From assembly GCA_016188575.1 (NCBI GenBank), contig JACPHN010000006.1, positions 40,128-104,127 of the forward strand: a stretch of DNA of 64,000 bases. Reading direction: 5' to 3'. The first letter of the stretch is position 1. The number at the start of each line of letters is the position of its first letter. Origin of the DNA: Candidatus Schekmanbacteria bacterium (GTDB lineage: Bacteria > CSSED10-310 > JACPHN01). Below are positions 28,100 to 36,890 of the stretch, in pieces. The translations under genes and the position numbers were made by a program. The notes beneath the pieces are model-generated. The model did not search any database. It saw nothing but the letters and a program-made list of their open reading frames with translations, and had not been told where the DNA came from.

Positions 28100-28356
28100 A
28101 AGCGGCGCTCGCCAGGCAAGAGCACCTCGATGGCCTGAGCGGTCAGGAAGAGCAGCTATGGACCGAGGTCGACAGTCTCATTGCCGAAAAGCAGGCGAAG
28201 GCGTACGACCGGGCCATCGACATCCTCACCGACCTGCGCGATCTGGACGCCCGCGCCAGTGGCGGCAAATTCTCGGCGCGACTGGCGGCGTTACGCCAGG
28301 CCCATCCGGGGAAGAGGGCCCTGCTCCAGCGCCTGGAAAAGCTCAAGCGCTGCTGA
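28100..28356 (+). pseudogene. C-terminal gene remnant (possibly SWIM zinc-finger type protein)
   Basis: In the third frame this stretch reads LWTEVDSLIAEKQAKAYDRA, ILTDLRDLDARASGGKF and RALLQRLEKLKRC before a stop. This is a convincing protein tail with no usable start codon. It recalls the C-terminus of uncharacterised SWIM zinc-finger proteins, from memory only. It directly precedes the sigma-54 promoter at 28423. Confidence 0.4.
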
Positions 28357-28422
28357 GCGGCGCCCTACTCTTCGCTGGTGATCAGGGGAGTGAGCTGGGA
28401 TCGCGAAGGAATCCGTAGCTTC

Positions 28423-28438
28423 TGGCACTTCGTTTGCA
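28423..28438 (+). promoter_or_regulatory. Sigma-54 promoter of the FG-GAP/sensor/activator operon
   Basis: TGGCAC-TTCGT-TTGCA is a perfect match to the -24/-12 consensus. The predicted start is near 28449 and the leader about 46 nt. It would make expression of the sigma-54 activator itself sigma-54-dependent. Confidence 0.8.
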
Positions 28439-28494
28439 ACTCTTGATCAGGCCATGATATCCGCGGCCGCGGCCAATCTCCCGGAGAGCTCCAA

Positions 28495-31458
28495 ATGGCC
28501 TTCCCCACTCCGCCAACTGCGATCCCAATCGGCGGATCAAGCACGGTTGTCTCACGCCCGAGACGCCGGTTACCCGGTAGACTCCGAGTCCGCAGCCGCG
28601 CGCTCGTCGCGCTCGTCGTGGCGGCCTGCGCCACCGCGGTGGTGGCCGCGCCGGGCGGCGGCAACGCGGCAAGCCTCGCCCCCGCCATTCTGGCTCCCGA
28701 ACCGCCGGCGCCGCCACGCGTCACCACGGCACGCGCGATCCTGCTGTCTCCTTTCGCCGCGACGACGGCGTGGTCGGCCCAGGCGAGCCAGCCCGACGTG
28801 CGCCTGGGCGCTGCCGTGGCTGGCGCGGGAGACGTCAATGGGGACGGATTCGCCGACCTGCTCGTTGGTGCGCCGGGATTCACCGGCACCTTGCGGGCAC
28901 AGGGGCTGGCGCTGCTCTTCCTCGGCGGGCCGGACGGGCTCTCACGCGAACCCGCATGGAGCCTGCTGGGAGACGCGGAGCTCGCCCGTACCGGCGCCGC
29001 CGTCGCCGCCGCCGGAGACGTCAACGCCGACGGCTATGCCGACGTCATGATTGCAGCGCCCGGCTGGAACGAGGGCGCGCTGCCTCTCGGGAAAGTCAGT
29101 CTCTTCCTCGGTGGTCCGCAGGGTCTCCAGAAAACTGCGCAGTGGACCGCCTACGGGGACGAGGAGGGGGCGGGCTTCGGCACGGCCGCCGCGGGTGTAG
29201 GCGACCTGGACGGCGATGGTTACGGAGACGTGCTGGTCGCGGCACCGGGGCACGACGCCGAGAAGGTCGATGCGGGCCGCGTCTACGTCTTCTCCGGCGG
29301 GGCAGCGGGGCTGGCCGCGACGGCGTCGTCGTCGCTGGACGGTGACGCCCCGGGCGCGCAGCTCGGCGCGAGCCTCGCCGCCGCGCACGATGTCGACGGC
29401 GACGGCCGCGACGACATCGTCATCGGCGCCCCGGGGTACCCGCACGACGGCCACCTGGGGCGCGCCTACGTCTATTCCGGCGGCAGCCGCCGCCTCGGCG
29501 AGGCGCGCCTACTCGCGACCATTGCCTCCACCGAACCGCTCTCGAAGCTCGGATACGCGGTCGCCGGCCTTGGCGACGTCAACGCGGACGGCTATGCGGA
29601 CATCGCCGTAGGGGAACCCGAGTATCGTTACATCGGCCAGCTCGCGGGACGCGTTCTCCTGTATCTCGGCGCCCCGGGCGGCCTGTCCGCGACGCCCGCG
29701 TGGACCGCTCACAGTCACTCGCAGAAGCACGCCGGCTTCGGCGCCGCACTGGCTGCGGCCGGCGACGTCAACGGCGACGGCTACGCGGATCTCGTGGTCG
29801 GCGCCCGCGAGTATGACAACCGCAATACCGACGAGGGCCGCCTTTGCCTGTACCTCGGCTCCGCGGCCGGCTTCGCGACCAATCCCGAGTGGATGGCCGA
29901 CGGCGGCCGTCCCCTGGCCTATCTCGGGCATGCCATTGCCGGTGTCGGAGACACAGACGCGGACGGTCTGGACGACGTCGCCGTGGGCGCACCCGGAATG
30001 AACGCCACCAAACGCGGCGCCGGCGCGGTCTATTTGCTCCGCGGCGCCGCAACCGAGCTGTCTCATGAGCCGAGCTTCGTTCTGGACGGCCCGCCCCTGC
30101 CTCACCCGGGAGCCCCCGCCATTTCCGGCACCAGCGATCTGGACGGCGATGGCTACGCCGAAATCGCCGTCGGCAGCTCGCCCCCACCAGAGGACAGCGA
30201 GGACAGCGGCGTCGTGTACGTGTACGCGGCCGGAACCGCAGGATTCGACCCGCGGCCACGGTGGATCATCTCGGGGCCGCGGGCCGATGAGCGCTTCGGC
30301 GTCGCCGTGCATGCCGGCGCCGACCTCGACGGCGATGGTCGCGACGATCTCGCCGTGGGAGCGCCGCGGCGCGAGGGCCGCGCCAACCCAGGCCGGGTGT
30401 ACGTGTTCCCGGGATCGGCTCTGGGGCCGGGCACTGCGCCGCTGGAGATCCGCGATGACGAGAGCGCTGGTTCCTTCGGTTCGTCGCTCGCAACGGGCGA
30501 CTACAACTGCGACGGGCGCGCCGACCTGGCGGTCAGTGCGCCGGAGGATGACAGCGCCGGTGCAAAGCCGGGATCCGCCACCGTTTTTTGGGGTAGTCTG
30601 GGCGAAGAGGCGCCGGCTCGCTACTGGCGACACGTCGGCCCTGAACCCGGCGAGCACTTCGCGGCCGCGATGGCGGGGCCGGCGGATTTCAATGGTGACG
30701 GCTGCTCCGATCTCGCCGTATCCGCTCCGGCAGCCCAGGGTCAACCGGTCGGCAGCGGTCGCATCTACATTTTCGCGGGCTCCGCCGCCGGCCTGCCGGC
30801 GCGTGCCTCGCTCGTGCTCTCAGGACCTGACCGATGGGCGCGCTTCGGCGCCTTCGTCGCGGCAACCGACACCAACGGAGACGGGTTCGACGATCTCCTC
30901 GCCGTGGCTCCAGAGGCGGTTGCTGCCGGTCCGGGGCCCGGCTACGCCGCGGTCTACTTCGGGTCTCCGAGCGGTCTTGCGGGTGCGCCAGCGTGGCGCG
31001 CGCCGGACGATCTCATGCCGGCGGGTGTGGTCGCGGTGGCCGCGCTCGGCGACGCCAACGGTGATGGTACGGCAGAGCTCGTCGTGGCGGGAACCGACCA
31101 GACCGGAAACGAGACCGCGTTCGTCCTCTGGGGACGACCGCAGGGTCCAGCCGAGACCTGGCAACCGCTGGCGATTGCGAAGTGGCCCAGCGCCAGCGTC
31201 CCACTGTCATCCCATGTGAGTCTGGCGGCCGGCGACGTCAATGCAGACGGTTTCGCCGACCTCCTGGTGGCCACGAAGCCCCCCTGGACTCCTGACTCGC
31301 CTTCCCGCCTGAGCGTGTACGCTGGCAACCGCGGCGGCAAGCGGTTCGCGCCCAGCGCGCCCAGCGCCGACTGCACCTCTGCCGACGTCGCGGCGACCGC
31401 GCCTTGCCGCCGGCGGACCCGCGTGGTACAGAAACCTCGCACGAGGATTGAGGAATGA
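28495..31458 (+). CDS. Exported FG-GAP repeat protein with fourteen repeats
   Basis: The 987-residue protein starts with a long basic N-region and an export helix (ALVALVVAACATAVVAAPG). It then contains fourteen FG-GAP units, each with a calcium-binding D-x-D/N-x-D-G loop and a following AP/AVGAP strand (for example GDVNGDGFADLLVGAPG, GDLDGDGYGDVLVAAPG, ADLDGDGRDDLAVGAPR). Fourteen blades would make two seven-bladed integrin-alpha-like propellers. GGAGAG precedes the ATG by about 7 nt. It sits 26 bp before the sensor-kinase gene under a shared sigma-54 promoter, so it may be the extracellular cue-binding partner. Function is inferred from fold and position. Confidence 0.88.
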   Translation: MAFPTPPTAIPIGGSSTVVSRPRRRLPGRLRVRSRALVALVVAACATAVVAAPGGGNAASLAPAILAPEPPAPPRVTTARAILLSPFAATTAWSAQASQPDVRLGAAVAGAGDVNGDGFADLLVGAPGFTGTLRAQGLALLFLGGPDGLSREPAWSLLGDAELARTGAAVAAAGDVNADGYADVMIAAPGWNEGALPLGKVSLFLGGPQGLQKTAQWTAYGDEEGAGFGTAAAGVGDLDGDGYGDVLVAAPGHDAEKVDAGRVYVFSGGAAGLAATASSSLDGDAPGAQLGASLAAAHDVDGDGRDDIVIGAPGYPHDGHLGRAYVYSGGSRRLGEARLLATIASTEPLSKLGYAVAGLGDVNADGYADIAVGEPEYRYIGQLAGRVLLYLGAPGGLSATPAWTAHSHSQKHAGFGAALAAAGDVNGDGYADLVVGAREYDNRNTDEGRLCLYLGSAAGFATNPEWMADGGRPLAYLGHAIAGVGDTDADGLDDVAVGAPGMNATKRGAGAVYLLRGAATELSHEPSFVLDGPPLPHPGAPAISGTSDLDGDGYAEIAVGSSPPPEDSEDSGVVYVYAAGTAGFDPRPRWIISGPRADERFGVAVHAGADLDGDGRDDLAVGAPRREGRANPGRVYVFPGSALGPGTAPLEIRDDESAGSFGSSLATGDYNCDGRADLAVSAPEDDSAGAKPGSATVFWGSLGEEAPARYWRHVGPEPGEHFAAAMAGPADFNGDGCSDLAVSAPAAQGQPVGSGRIYIFAGSAAGLPARASLVLSGPDRWARFGAFVAATDTNGDGFDDLLAVAPEAVAAGPGPGYAAVYFGSPSGLAGAPAWRAPDDLMPAGVVAVAALGDANGDGTAELVVAGTDQTGNETAFVLWGRPQGPAETWQPLAIAKWPSASVPLSSHVSLAAGDVNADGFADLLVATKPPWTPDSPSRLSVYAGNRGGKRFAPSAPSADCTSADVAATAPCRRRTRVVQKPRTRIEE

Positions 31459-31484
31459 AGCATCTTTCGCGATCGGGTGGATGA

Positions 31485-33278
31485 ATGCAGCTCGTACAGA
31501 CAATACGCCGGCGCCTCGCGGCGATGGGCCACGTCGAAAAGTTTTCCGCTACGGCGCTCGTCGTGACGCTGGCTCTGGCCGCCGTCTTCGCCACGGTGAC
31601 CGAATCGGTAGTCTATCGCATGGCCGAGCAGGCGGAAACCGAACGTACTGCGGCCATCATCCGCCATCGATACGAGCACACCTTGCGGCCGGAAATCTTT
31701 GCGCTTGGAGATCCGGTTAGCTCGGAGAGCCTGCGGGCCTCCCTGAACCGCGCCTTCATCCTCGATGACATCTTTCGGGTGAAGATTTACGCCGCGTCCG
31801 GCATGGTCACGTGGTCGGATGAGGCGCGACTGATCGGCAAGGACCTGTCCACCAACGAGCTCTTCCAGGTCGCCGTGCAGGGCCACCCCGTAAGCAAGAT
31901 CGAAGCGCCCCATCGCCACGAGCACGAGTTCGAGAAGGGCACGCACGAGAAGGTCATGGAAACCTACGTGCCAATCTTCGCTCGCGGCAAGCTCCTTGGA
32001 GTCATAGAAACCTATCGCTATCCGGAGGATTTTTTCCGCAGATCCGCCACCGCCGGCTGGATCATCTGGGCCGGGATCCTGGTCGCTGGCGCGATTCTAT
32101 ACGGAATCATGGTTGGCGTCGTGCGGCGGATCAACACCTACCAGCGCGGGCTCGAAAAGGCCTTGCGGTATTCCCGGGATTCTCTGGCGCGAGAAAAGAC
32201 CCGGCTCGAAAACATCGTCAACGCTATCGGCGCGGGATTGGTGCTCGTGGATCAGCGCGGAAACATCCTGTGGAGCAACGACATCGCGACCAGATGGTTC
32301 GGGCTGGCGGAGGATCGCGAAGGCACGTGTTATGGCCGCCTCTGGGGAGCCAGTGCCCCGTGCCCATCCTGCATCCGCGCCTGCGGCGACGCGCAGGACA
32401 AGCTCCGCTACTGCGAGCATCGCGTTGTCGATGAGAACGGCCGCGAACGCCACTACGAAGTCATCACGACGACCAATCCCGCGCTCGACCCAGCCGAGCC
32501 CATGCGCTTCCTCGAGCTGGTGCTCGACGTCACGGAGGCCAAGCAGGCGCAGAAGCGACTGCAGCTTGCGGACAAGTCGGCGCTGATCGCGCAGCTTCTC
32601 GGTGGCCTCACGGAGCAGATCAACACGCCTGTTTCCATTCTCTTGACCACCGTGACCCGGCATCTCGGAGAGCCCCTTCGCAGCCGTTACGAGAAGGACC
32701 TGCTGCACGATCTGGAGTTGATGGAGCGGCAGTGCCAGCGCATCGATTTCGCCTTGCGGAGCCTGCTCAGCTTTTCGCAGTCGGCCGCGGAAGCACGCGT
32801 GGCGGTAAGTCTGTCCGAGGTCGTGAGCAAGGCGGCGACTCTGCTATCCCCGCGCATCGCCAGGAACGCCGTCGAGCTCCAGACCAGCGCGTCGGCCCCG
32901 GCGGCCTTGGCGGAGGGAGCCCCCAACGATCTCCTCCAAGTCGTCCTCAATCTGCTGGATAATGCTCTCGATGTGACGCCATCCGGAGGCAAGATCGAGG
33001 TGGGGCTCGTCATCGAGCCCAAGCACAACGGGGCACCGGAGGAAATCGTGCTTACGGTGTCCGACACGGGCCCGGGGCTGGAACCGGAGGTTCTGCCGAA
33101 ACTCTTCCAGCCGTTTTTCACTACCAAGGGTGACCGCGCCGGCAGCGGCCTCGGCCTGGCCGTATCGCAGCGGATCATCGAGTCCATGGGCGGCTCCATT
33201 CGGGCGTTCAACAAGGACACCCTGGGCGCTTGCTTTGAGGTCCGACTTCCTGTCTTTCGCGACGCTCCGACGAACTAG
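31485..33278 (+). CDS. Membrane sensor histidine-kinase-like protein lacking the phospho-accepting histidine
   Basis: The 597-residue protein has two transmembrane helices (SATALVVTLALAAVFATVT and GWIIWAGILVAGAILYG) enclosing a Cache-like periplasmic domain of about 140 residues. A PAS domain (NAIGAGLVLVDQRGNILW) with a Cys cluster (CYGRLWGASAPCPSC) follows, then the dimerisation helices and an ATPase domain. The ATPase boxes are intact: NLLDNALDVTP, SDTGPGL, FQPFFTTK, GSGLGLAV. The H-box, however, reads GGLTEQINTP where the family has G-x-AHEINNP: Glu377 replaces the His. Autophosphorylation at the usual site is therefore impossible, and the protein may signal by conformation or ATP binding. 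The partner activator starts 11 bp downstream. Confidence 0.9.
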   Translation: MQLVQTIRRRLAAMGHVEKFSATALVVTLALAAVFATVTESVVYRMAEQAETERTAAIIRHRYEHTLRPEIFALGDPVSSESLRASLNRAFILDDIFRVKIYAASGMVTWSDEARLIGKDLSTNELFQVAVQGHPVSKIEAPHRHEHEFEKGTHEKVMETYVPIFARGKLLGVIETYRYPEDFFRRSATAGWIIWAGILVAGAILYGIMVGVVRRINTYQRGLEKALRYSRDSLAREKTRLENIVNAIGAGLVLVDQRGNILWSNDIATRWFGLAEDREGTCYGRLWGASAPCPSCIRACGDAQDKLRYCEHRVVDENGRERHYEVITTTNPALDPAEPMRFLELVLDVTEAKQAQKRLQLADKSALIAQLLGGLTEQINTPVSILLTTVTRHLGEPLRSRYEKDLLHDLELMERQCQRIDFALRSLLSFSQSAAEARVAVSLSEVVSKAATLLSPRIARNAVELQTSASAPAALAEGAPNDLLQVVLNLLDNALDVTPSGGKIEVGLVIEPKHNGAPEEIVLTVSDTGPGLEPEVLPKLFQPFFTTKGDRAGSGLGLAVSQRIIESMGGSIRAFNKDTLGACFEVRLPVFRDAPTN

Positions 33279-33289
33279 AGACACCCCTC

Positions 33290-34708
33290 GTGAAATCGAT
33301 TCTCCTCGTCGGCAATGAACCCGACATGCACGATGTCTGCGCGGCCGTGCTCCGCCAGGAGCTGACGGCCGACTTTGGCGAGCCGGACATCGTCGCCGCG
33401 GATACTGCCGCGAATGCCCGCGAGTGGCTCCTCCGCAAAGGCTTCCACCTCATCGTCATGGAGCTGCAGATGCCAGGGGTGGCCGACACGGAGCTCCTGG
33501 ATTTTGCGATTGCCCAGGCTCCAGGCGCCGCGGTAGTCGTCGTGGCCTCAATCCCCTCGCTTCAGCAGGCGGTGGCGGCGATCAAGAGAGGGGCGGCGGA
33601 TTATCTCGACAAGCCCTTCAGCGCGCAGCGACTCGCGGAGACGGCGCGCAAGGCACTCAGCAGAGCGCCGCTCGCCACTGCGCCGCCGCGACCGGCGAGC
33701 ACCCACGATCAGGCGCACCCCGCACTCGCCCGGGTCCTCGGAAACAGCGAGGAGACCCGCCGCCTTCGCGCCCTTGTCTCCAAGCTCAGAACCGTGCGGG
33801 AAAACGTCCTCATTCTGGGGGAAACGGGGGTCGGCAAGGGACTGGTCGCCGAGATCATTCACGAAACGGGGCCCACGAGCGGCGGACCTTTCATGGTATT
33901 GGATTGCGCTTCGATTCCGCCGGAGCTCATGGAATCCGAGATCTTCGGCCACGAGCGCGGCGCCTTTACCGGTGCAAACAGCCGGCACTGCGGCATCCTG
34001 GAGTCCGCCGGGCAGGGGACACTCTTTCTCGACGAGATCGGGGAGTTGCCACTGACGCTTCAGCCGAAGCTCTTGCGCGTGTTGCAGGAACGGCAGTACC
34101 GGCGCCTGGGTGGCACCGCCAAGTGCGTCTTCGAGGCGCGGCTCATTGCCGCTACCAACCGAGATCTGGCCGAGCAGATGCAAGAAAGGCGATTTCGGCA
34201 GGATCTCTACTATCGGTTGAACGTCATTCCGGTGCACGTGCCGCCGTTGCGGGAACGCAGAGCCGACGTTGAAATCCTGGCGCGGCACTTCGTCCAGGAG
34301 TTTAATCAGAATAATCCACACCACGGCCCGCGCGAATTGGGTGCGGACGCCATCGACGCCCTGTCCCGGTGCGACTGGCCGGGCAATGTGCGGCAGCTCG
34401 CAAACGTCGTTCGGCGCGTGTGCAGCCTGTCGCCCAATCGCGTTCTCAACTCCGGCGACATGCCGCCTGAGGTTCTTGTGGACCGCGGGGTATCCCCACC
34501 GCCGGCGGTTCTCGCAGACTCGGCCGCCGACTTTTTCGCGACGCGCGACCAGCACCTTCGCGATTTCGAGGAGCGATACTTCCAGCTCTTGCTCGGACAG
34601 ACCGGAGGCAACGTTGTCGGTGCGTCCAACCTATCCGGAATTCCGCGGCCGACGCTGTATCGGTATCTTCGCAAGTACGGCCTGGAGCCGGATGACTACC
34701 GTTCCTGA
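33290..34708 (+). CDS. Sigma-54-dependent NtrC-family activator with a degenerate receiver
   Basis: The 472-residue protein has receiver, AAA+ and Fis-type domains. The receiver begins ILLVGNEPD: the paired acids that bind Mg2+ are Gly8 and Asn9. The phospho-accepting Asp is Glu58 (IVMELQMPG), while the conserved Lys remains (DYLDKPF). The AAA+ domain is complete: Walker A GETGVGKG, GAFTGA at residues 224-229, Walker B TLFLDEIGELP, and an arginine-rich sensor region. The C-terminus carries NVVGASNLSGIPRPTLYRYL. It can thus open sigma-54 promoters but probably not by phosphorylation; Glu58 may mimic the phosphorylated state. Start is GTG. It ends tail to tail with the PPIase gene, overlapping 13 bp. 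Confidence 0.92.
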   Translation: MKSILLVGNEPDMHDVCAAVLRQELTADFGEPDIVAADTAANAREWLLRKGFHLIVMELQMPGVADTELLDFAIAQAPGAAVVVVASIPSLQQAVAAIKRGAADYLDKPFSAQRLAETARKALSRAPLATAPPRPASTHDQAHPALARVLGNSEETRRLRALVSKLRTVRENVLILGETGVGKGLVAEIIHETGPTSGGPFMVLDCASIPPELMESEIFGHERGAFTGANSRHCGILESAGQGTLFLDEIGELPLTLQPKLLRVLQERQYRRLGGTAKCVFEARLIAATNRDLAEQMQERRFRQDLYYRLNVIPVHVPPLRERRADVEILARHFVQEFNQNNPHHGPRELGADAIDALSRCDWPGNVRQLANVVRRVCSLSPNRVLNSGDMPPEVLVDRGVSPPPAVLADSAADFFATRDQHLRDFEERYFQLLLGQTGGNVVGASNLSGIPRPTLYRYLRKYGLEPDDYRS

Positions 34709-35739
34709 GCGCTTGCTGGCGCACTGGCAGCCGGCGCCGCCGGGACCGCGTCCGCCCTGGCGGCGGTTGCGGCCACTTCGGGGGCCGCGGAAATAATCTG
34801 CACCGGGATTCGCGCGCGGAGCTCGCCCAGCCAGCGCTCGAGCAACGCCTGGCGCCGTTTCTCTAGCACGTGATTGCGAATCGACTCCTTCACCTCGGCG
34901 AACGCATACCGCCGCTCCTCCTTGCGGTCAACCAGCTTGATGATGTGGAACCCAAACGACGTCTCGACAACGTTGCTGAGCCGGCCGATCTCGAGCTCGT
35001 CGATGGCCTTCTCGAAGGGCTCCTCGACGCTGCCGGCAGCAAAATAGCCGAGATCGCCTCCGACCCACTTCGTCCGGTCGTCGGACTCGTAGTAGGCGAC
35101 GTCGTGAAAGTCTTCGCCGGCGGTGACGCGGCCAAGGAGCTGCTCCGCGCGGCGACGCTTTTCCGCCTTTTGCTCGGCGGAATCCGTCGCCTTCAGCTCC
35201 ACCAGGATGTGGCTCGCCCGAAAGCGCTTGGGTTCGACGTACCGTTCCTGATTCTCGGTAAAAAGCGCCTCCAGCTCCTCATCCTTCACCTCGGACTTCG
35301 CGTTCACCTCGGCGTCCATCGCCTGGTGTGCGAGAAGCTCGCGGCGCATCGAATTCTCGAAGTCCGCGAGGGGCTCCTTGCCGAGAGCGTCGCGAAAAGC
35401 CTGCTCGGTATCAAACTGTTGCTTGACCTCGGCCAACGTGGCCGCAAAATCCTCGGTGGAGACAGTAAGTCCGGCACGCCGCCCGTGCTCGGCCATGAGA
35501 CTTCGGCGAATGAGGGATTGCAGCGCCTCCGCGCGGAGCTCGGTCTGGCGTTCCTGAGAGATCCCGCCGTGGTAACCCTTGGCGAAGGGGAGGAGCCGCT
35601 GGTACTCGCGCTGCACCTCGTGCTCGGAAATCTCGAAGGAGCCAACGCGAGCGACTGTCGCTGCCCGCGCCAGCGGCCATGAAGAAAACACGAAAAGCGC
35701 GGCGGTCGCCGCCAAACCGAGGCATGGAAGGGTCCTCAC
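34696..35739 (-). CDS. Periplasmic peptidyl-prolyl isomerase (SurA/PpiC type)
   Basis: The 347-residue protein has a signal peptide (LGLAATAALFVFSSWPLARA). The N-terminal chaperone region holds REYQRLLPFAK and LIRRSLMAEHGRRAG. One parvulin domain spans about residues 170-275 (FRASHILVELK, GGDLGYFAAGSVEEPFEKAI, FGFHIIKLVDRKEE). The C-terminal Ala/Pro tail is low complexity. It should help fold or deliver exported proteins such as the beta-barrel and cytochromes encoded next door. The gene starts 3 bp after the stop of the small membrane-protein gene, so the two form an operon. Confidence 0.9.
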   Translation of the reverse strand: MRTLPCLGLAATAALFVFSSWPLARAATVARVGSFEISEHEVQREYQRLLPFAKGYHGGISQERQTELRAEALQSLIRRSLMAEHGRRAGLTVSTEDFAATLAEVKQQFDTEQAFRDALGKEPLADFENSMRRELLAHQAMDAEVNAKSEVKDEELEALFTENQERYVEPKRFRASHILVELKATDSAEQKAEKRRRAEQLLGRVTAGEDFHDVAYYESDDRTKWVGGDLGYFAAGSVEEPFEKAIDELEIGRLSNVVETSFGFHIIKLVDRKEERRYAFAEVKESIRNHVLEKRRQALLERWLGELRARIPVQIISAAPEVAATAARADAVPAAPAASAPASAQER

Positions 35740-35742
35740 GAT

Positions 35743-36300
35743 CTATCTCCACGAAGCTGACCGCGGGCTGCGGTCGATGTCCTTTTGGGCGGTGTGCTCG
35801 TCCGGTTCCGCGCGGTAGCCGCAGGTGACGGTGCTGGCGGCGGCGCGGTCGGGACGGCACTGGGTCGAGAGGGAGTCGGACCCGAGGCCGACCAGTGCCG
35901 GCAAGCAGGCGATGACCAGGAGAAGAACCAGGCTACCAGCGATGATCCCGACCTCTTCCATCCACCATTTTCGTCTTGGGGTGTCGCGCTGCAGCTCATC
36001 CTCGCCGATGACCCCAGTGAGGATGGCGATATTGGCGGTTGCCTCTTCCAACTTGGCAGACAGGAGCGCTCTCTCGCGCTCGTAGCGCGACGCCGAGAGC
36101 TCGTGGCGGTCGCGGTCGAGTGCCTCGATCAGCGCGGTCAACCGGCTGCGGCGACGGCGCTCCCCCGAGAGGCGGCCCGCGAGCTCCGGAGGCGCCTGCG
36201 AGGTGTCCGTGTCTGCCCGAGGCCGCGACAGCAAGAGCACTACAATGGACGCGACGATGGCCGTTGCCATGACGATGAGGTTTGCATGGAGTGGCGTCAT
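35743..36300 (-). CDS. Membrane protein with coiled coil, 185 aa
   Basis: One membrane helix lies at the N-terminus (LIVMATAIVASIVVLLLS) and another near residue 130 (VGIIAGSLVLLLVIACLPALVG). Between them a charged region of about 90 residues (RRRRSRLTALIEALDRDRHEL) looks like a coiled coil. The tail is Cys- and Arg-containing (TVTCGYRAEPDEHTAQ). GGAGA precedes the ATG at 36300. No family is recognised. It is the leading gene before the isomerase and is divergent from the cytochrome operon. Confidence 0.65.
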   Translation of the reverse strand: MTPLHANLIVMATAIVASIVVLLLSRPRADTDTSQAPPELAGRLSGERRRRSRLTALIEALDRDRHELSASRYERERALLSAKLEEATANIAILTGVIGEDELQRDTPRRKWWMEEVGIIAGSLVLLLVIACLPALVGLGSDSLSTQCRPDRAAASTVTCGYRAEPDEHTAQKDIDRSPRSASWR

Positions 36301-36666
36301 CTTGCGATCTCCGTGGAGCCGCGAGCCAACACGGCGCGCGTGATAAGTTCGTGTCCCAGCGCTCACATCGAAAACCGGGCCGGCATTGCAACGCGAACGT
36401 ACGCCGACCTCTTGAAGGAGCGCTACGAGCGGGTAGCTCCGCCGGCCCAGGTTGGAGTCAATCCGCAAGAAAGCATGCTTGCAATTGACGGGCCAACGTT
36501 CGAGCAGCCGTGAGCGGGACGGATCACCGGCTCGCCCGGGAGCGCGCGATTCGCTTCCCGCTGCACCTGTCTCACCGCTGAAACAGCTCCTGTATCACGA
36601 GTGATTCAGGGGCGCTCCGGGCGAAACGGGGGTTTCTCAATCCGCTGCCGGTTCGACGTCGACGCA

Positions 36667-36779
36667 TCAGCACACCCTCCATCCCTCCCCACGCTTGCGG
36701 GGAAAATTGTCGTGTCCCGGCAGGTCGTCGTGGTCGTGCGTCCCTCCCCCCGCCTGCGGGAGAGGTGAGGTGGGGGGTC
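36667..36779. repeat. C-rich/G-rich palindromic intergenic repeat, copy 1
   Basis: Two tandem units of the pattern C-tract, short GC spacer, G-tract (TCCCTCCCCACGCTTGCGGG and TCCCTCCCCCCGCCTGCGGG, followed by GAGAGGTGAGGTGGGG) occupy the interval upstream of the cytochrome promoter. Related copies occur at 47241-47303 and 62282-62338. Confidence 0.6.
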
Positions 36780-36797
36780 TTCGTGAGGCCGTTTCCG

Positions 36798-36816
36798 TGC
36801 TGCCGACTGGGCAGCA
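36798..36816. promoter_or_regulatory. TGCTGCC-N5-GGCAGCA inverted repeat beside the cytochrome promoter
   Basis: A perfect 7-bp inverted repeat with a 5-nt spacer ends 10 bp before the -24 element. This is the form of a dimeric regulator site, but the distance is short for a sigma-54 activator, so a repressor operator is also possible. Confidence 0.4.
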
Positions 36817-36826
36817 GCCCCGCTTC

Positions 36827-36842
36827 TGGCACGTTCCCTGCA
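36827..36842 (+). promoter_or_regulatory. Sigma-54 promoter of the multihaem cytochrome operon
   Basis: TGGCAC-GTTCC-CTGCA keeps the invariant GG and GC with correct spacing and differs from the consensus at one base of the -12 box. The predicted start is near 36853, 38 nt before the first ATG. Confidence 0.7.
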
Positions 36843-36890
36843 AGACAGCTCGCTGTCCAAAGCCGACCTCTTGAAACCGGAGACCAGCAG

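Noticed and set aside
29509-30744. 411-codon minus-strand frame inside the FG-GAP gene
   Set aside because: It arises from the repeated Asp/Gly codons of the FG-GAP units read backwards.
28495-31458. Fourteen FG-GAP units taken as evidence of a eukaryotic-type integrin or of transfer from eukaryotes
   Set aside because: FG-GAP arrays are common in bacterial exported proteins and base composition matches the flanks.
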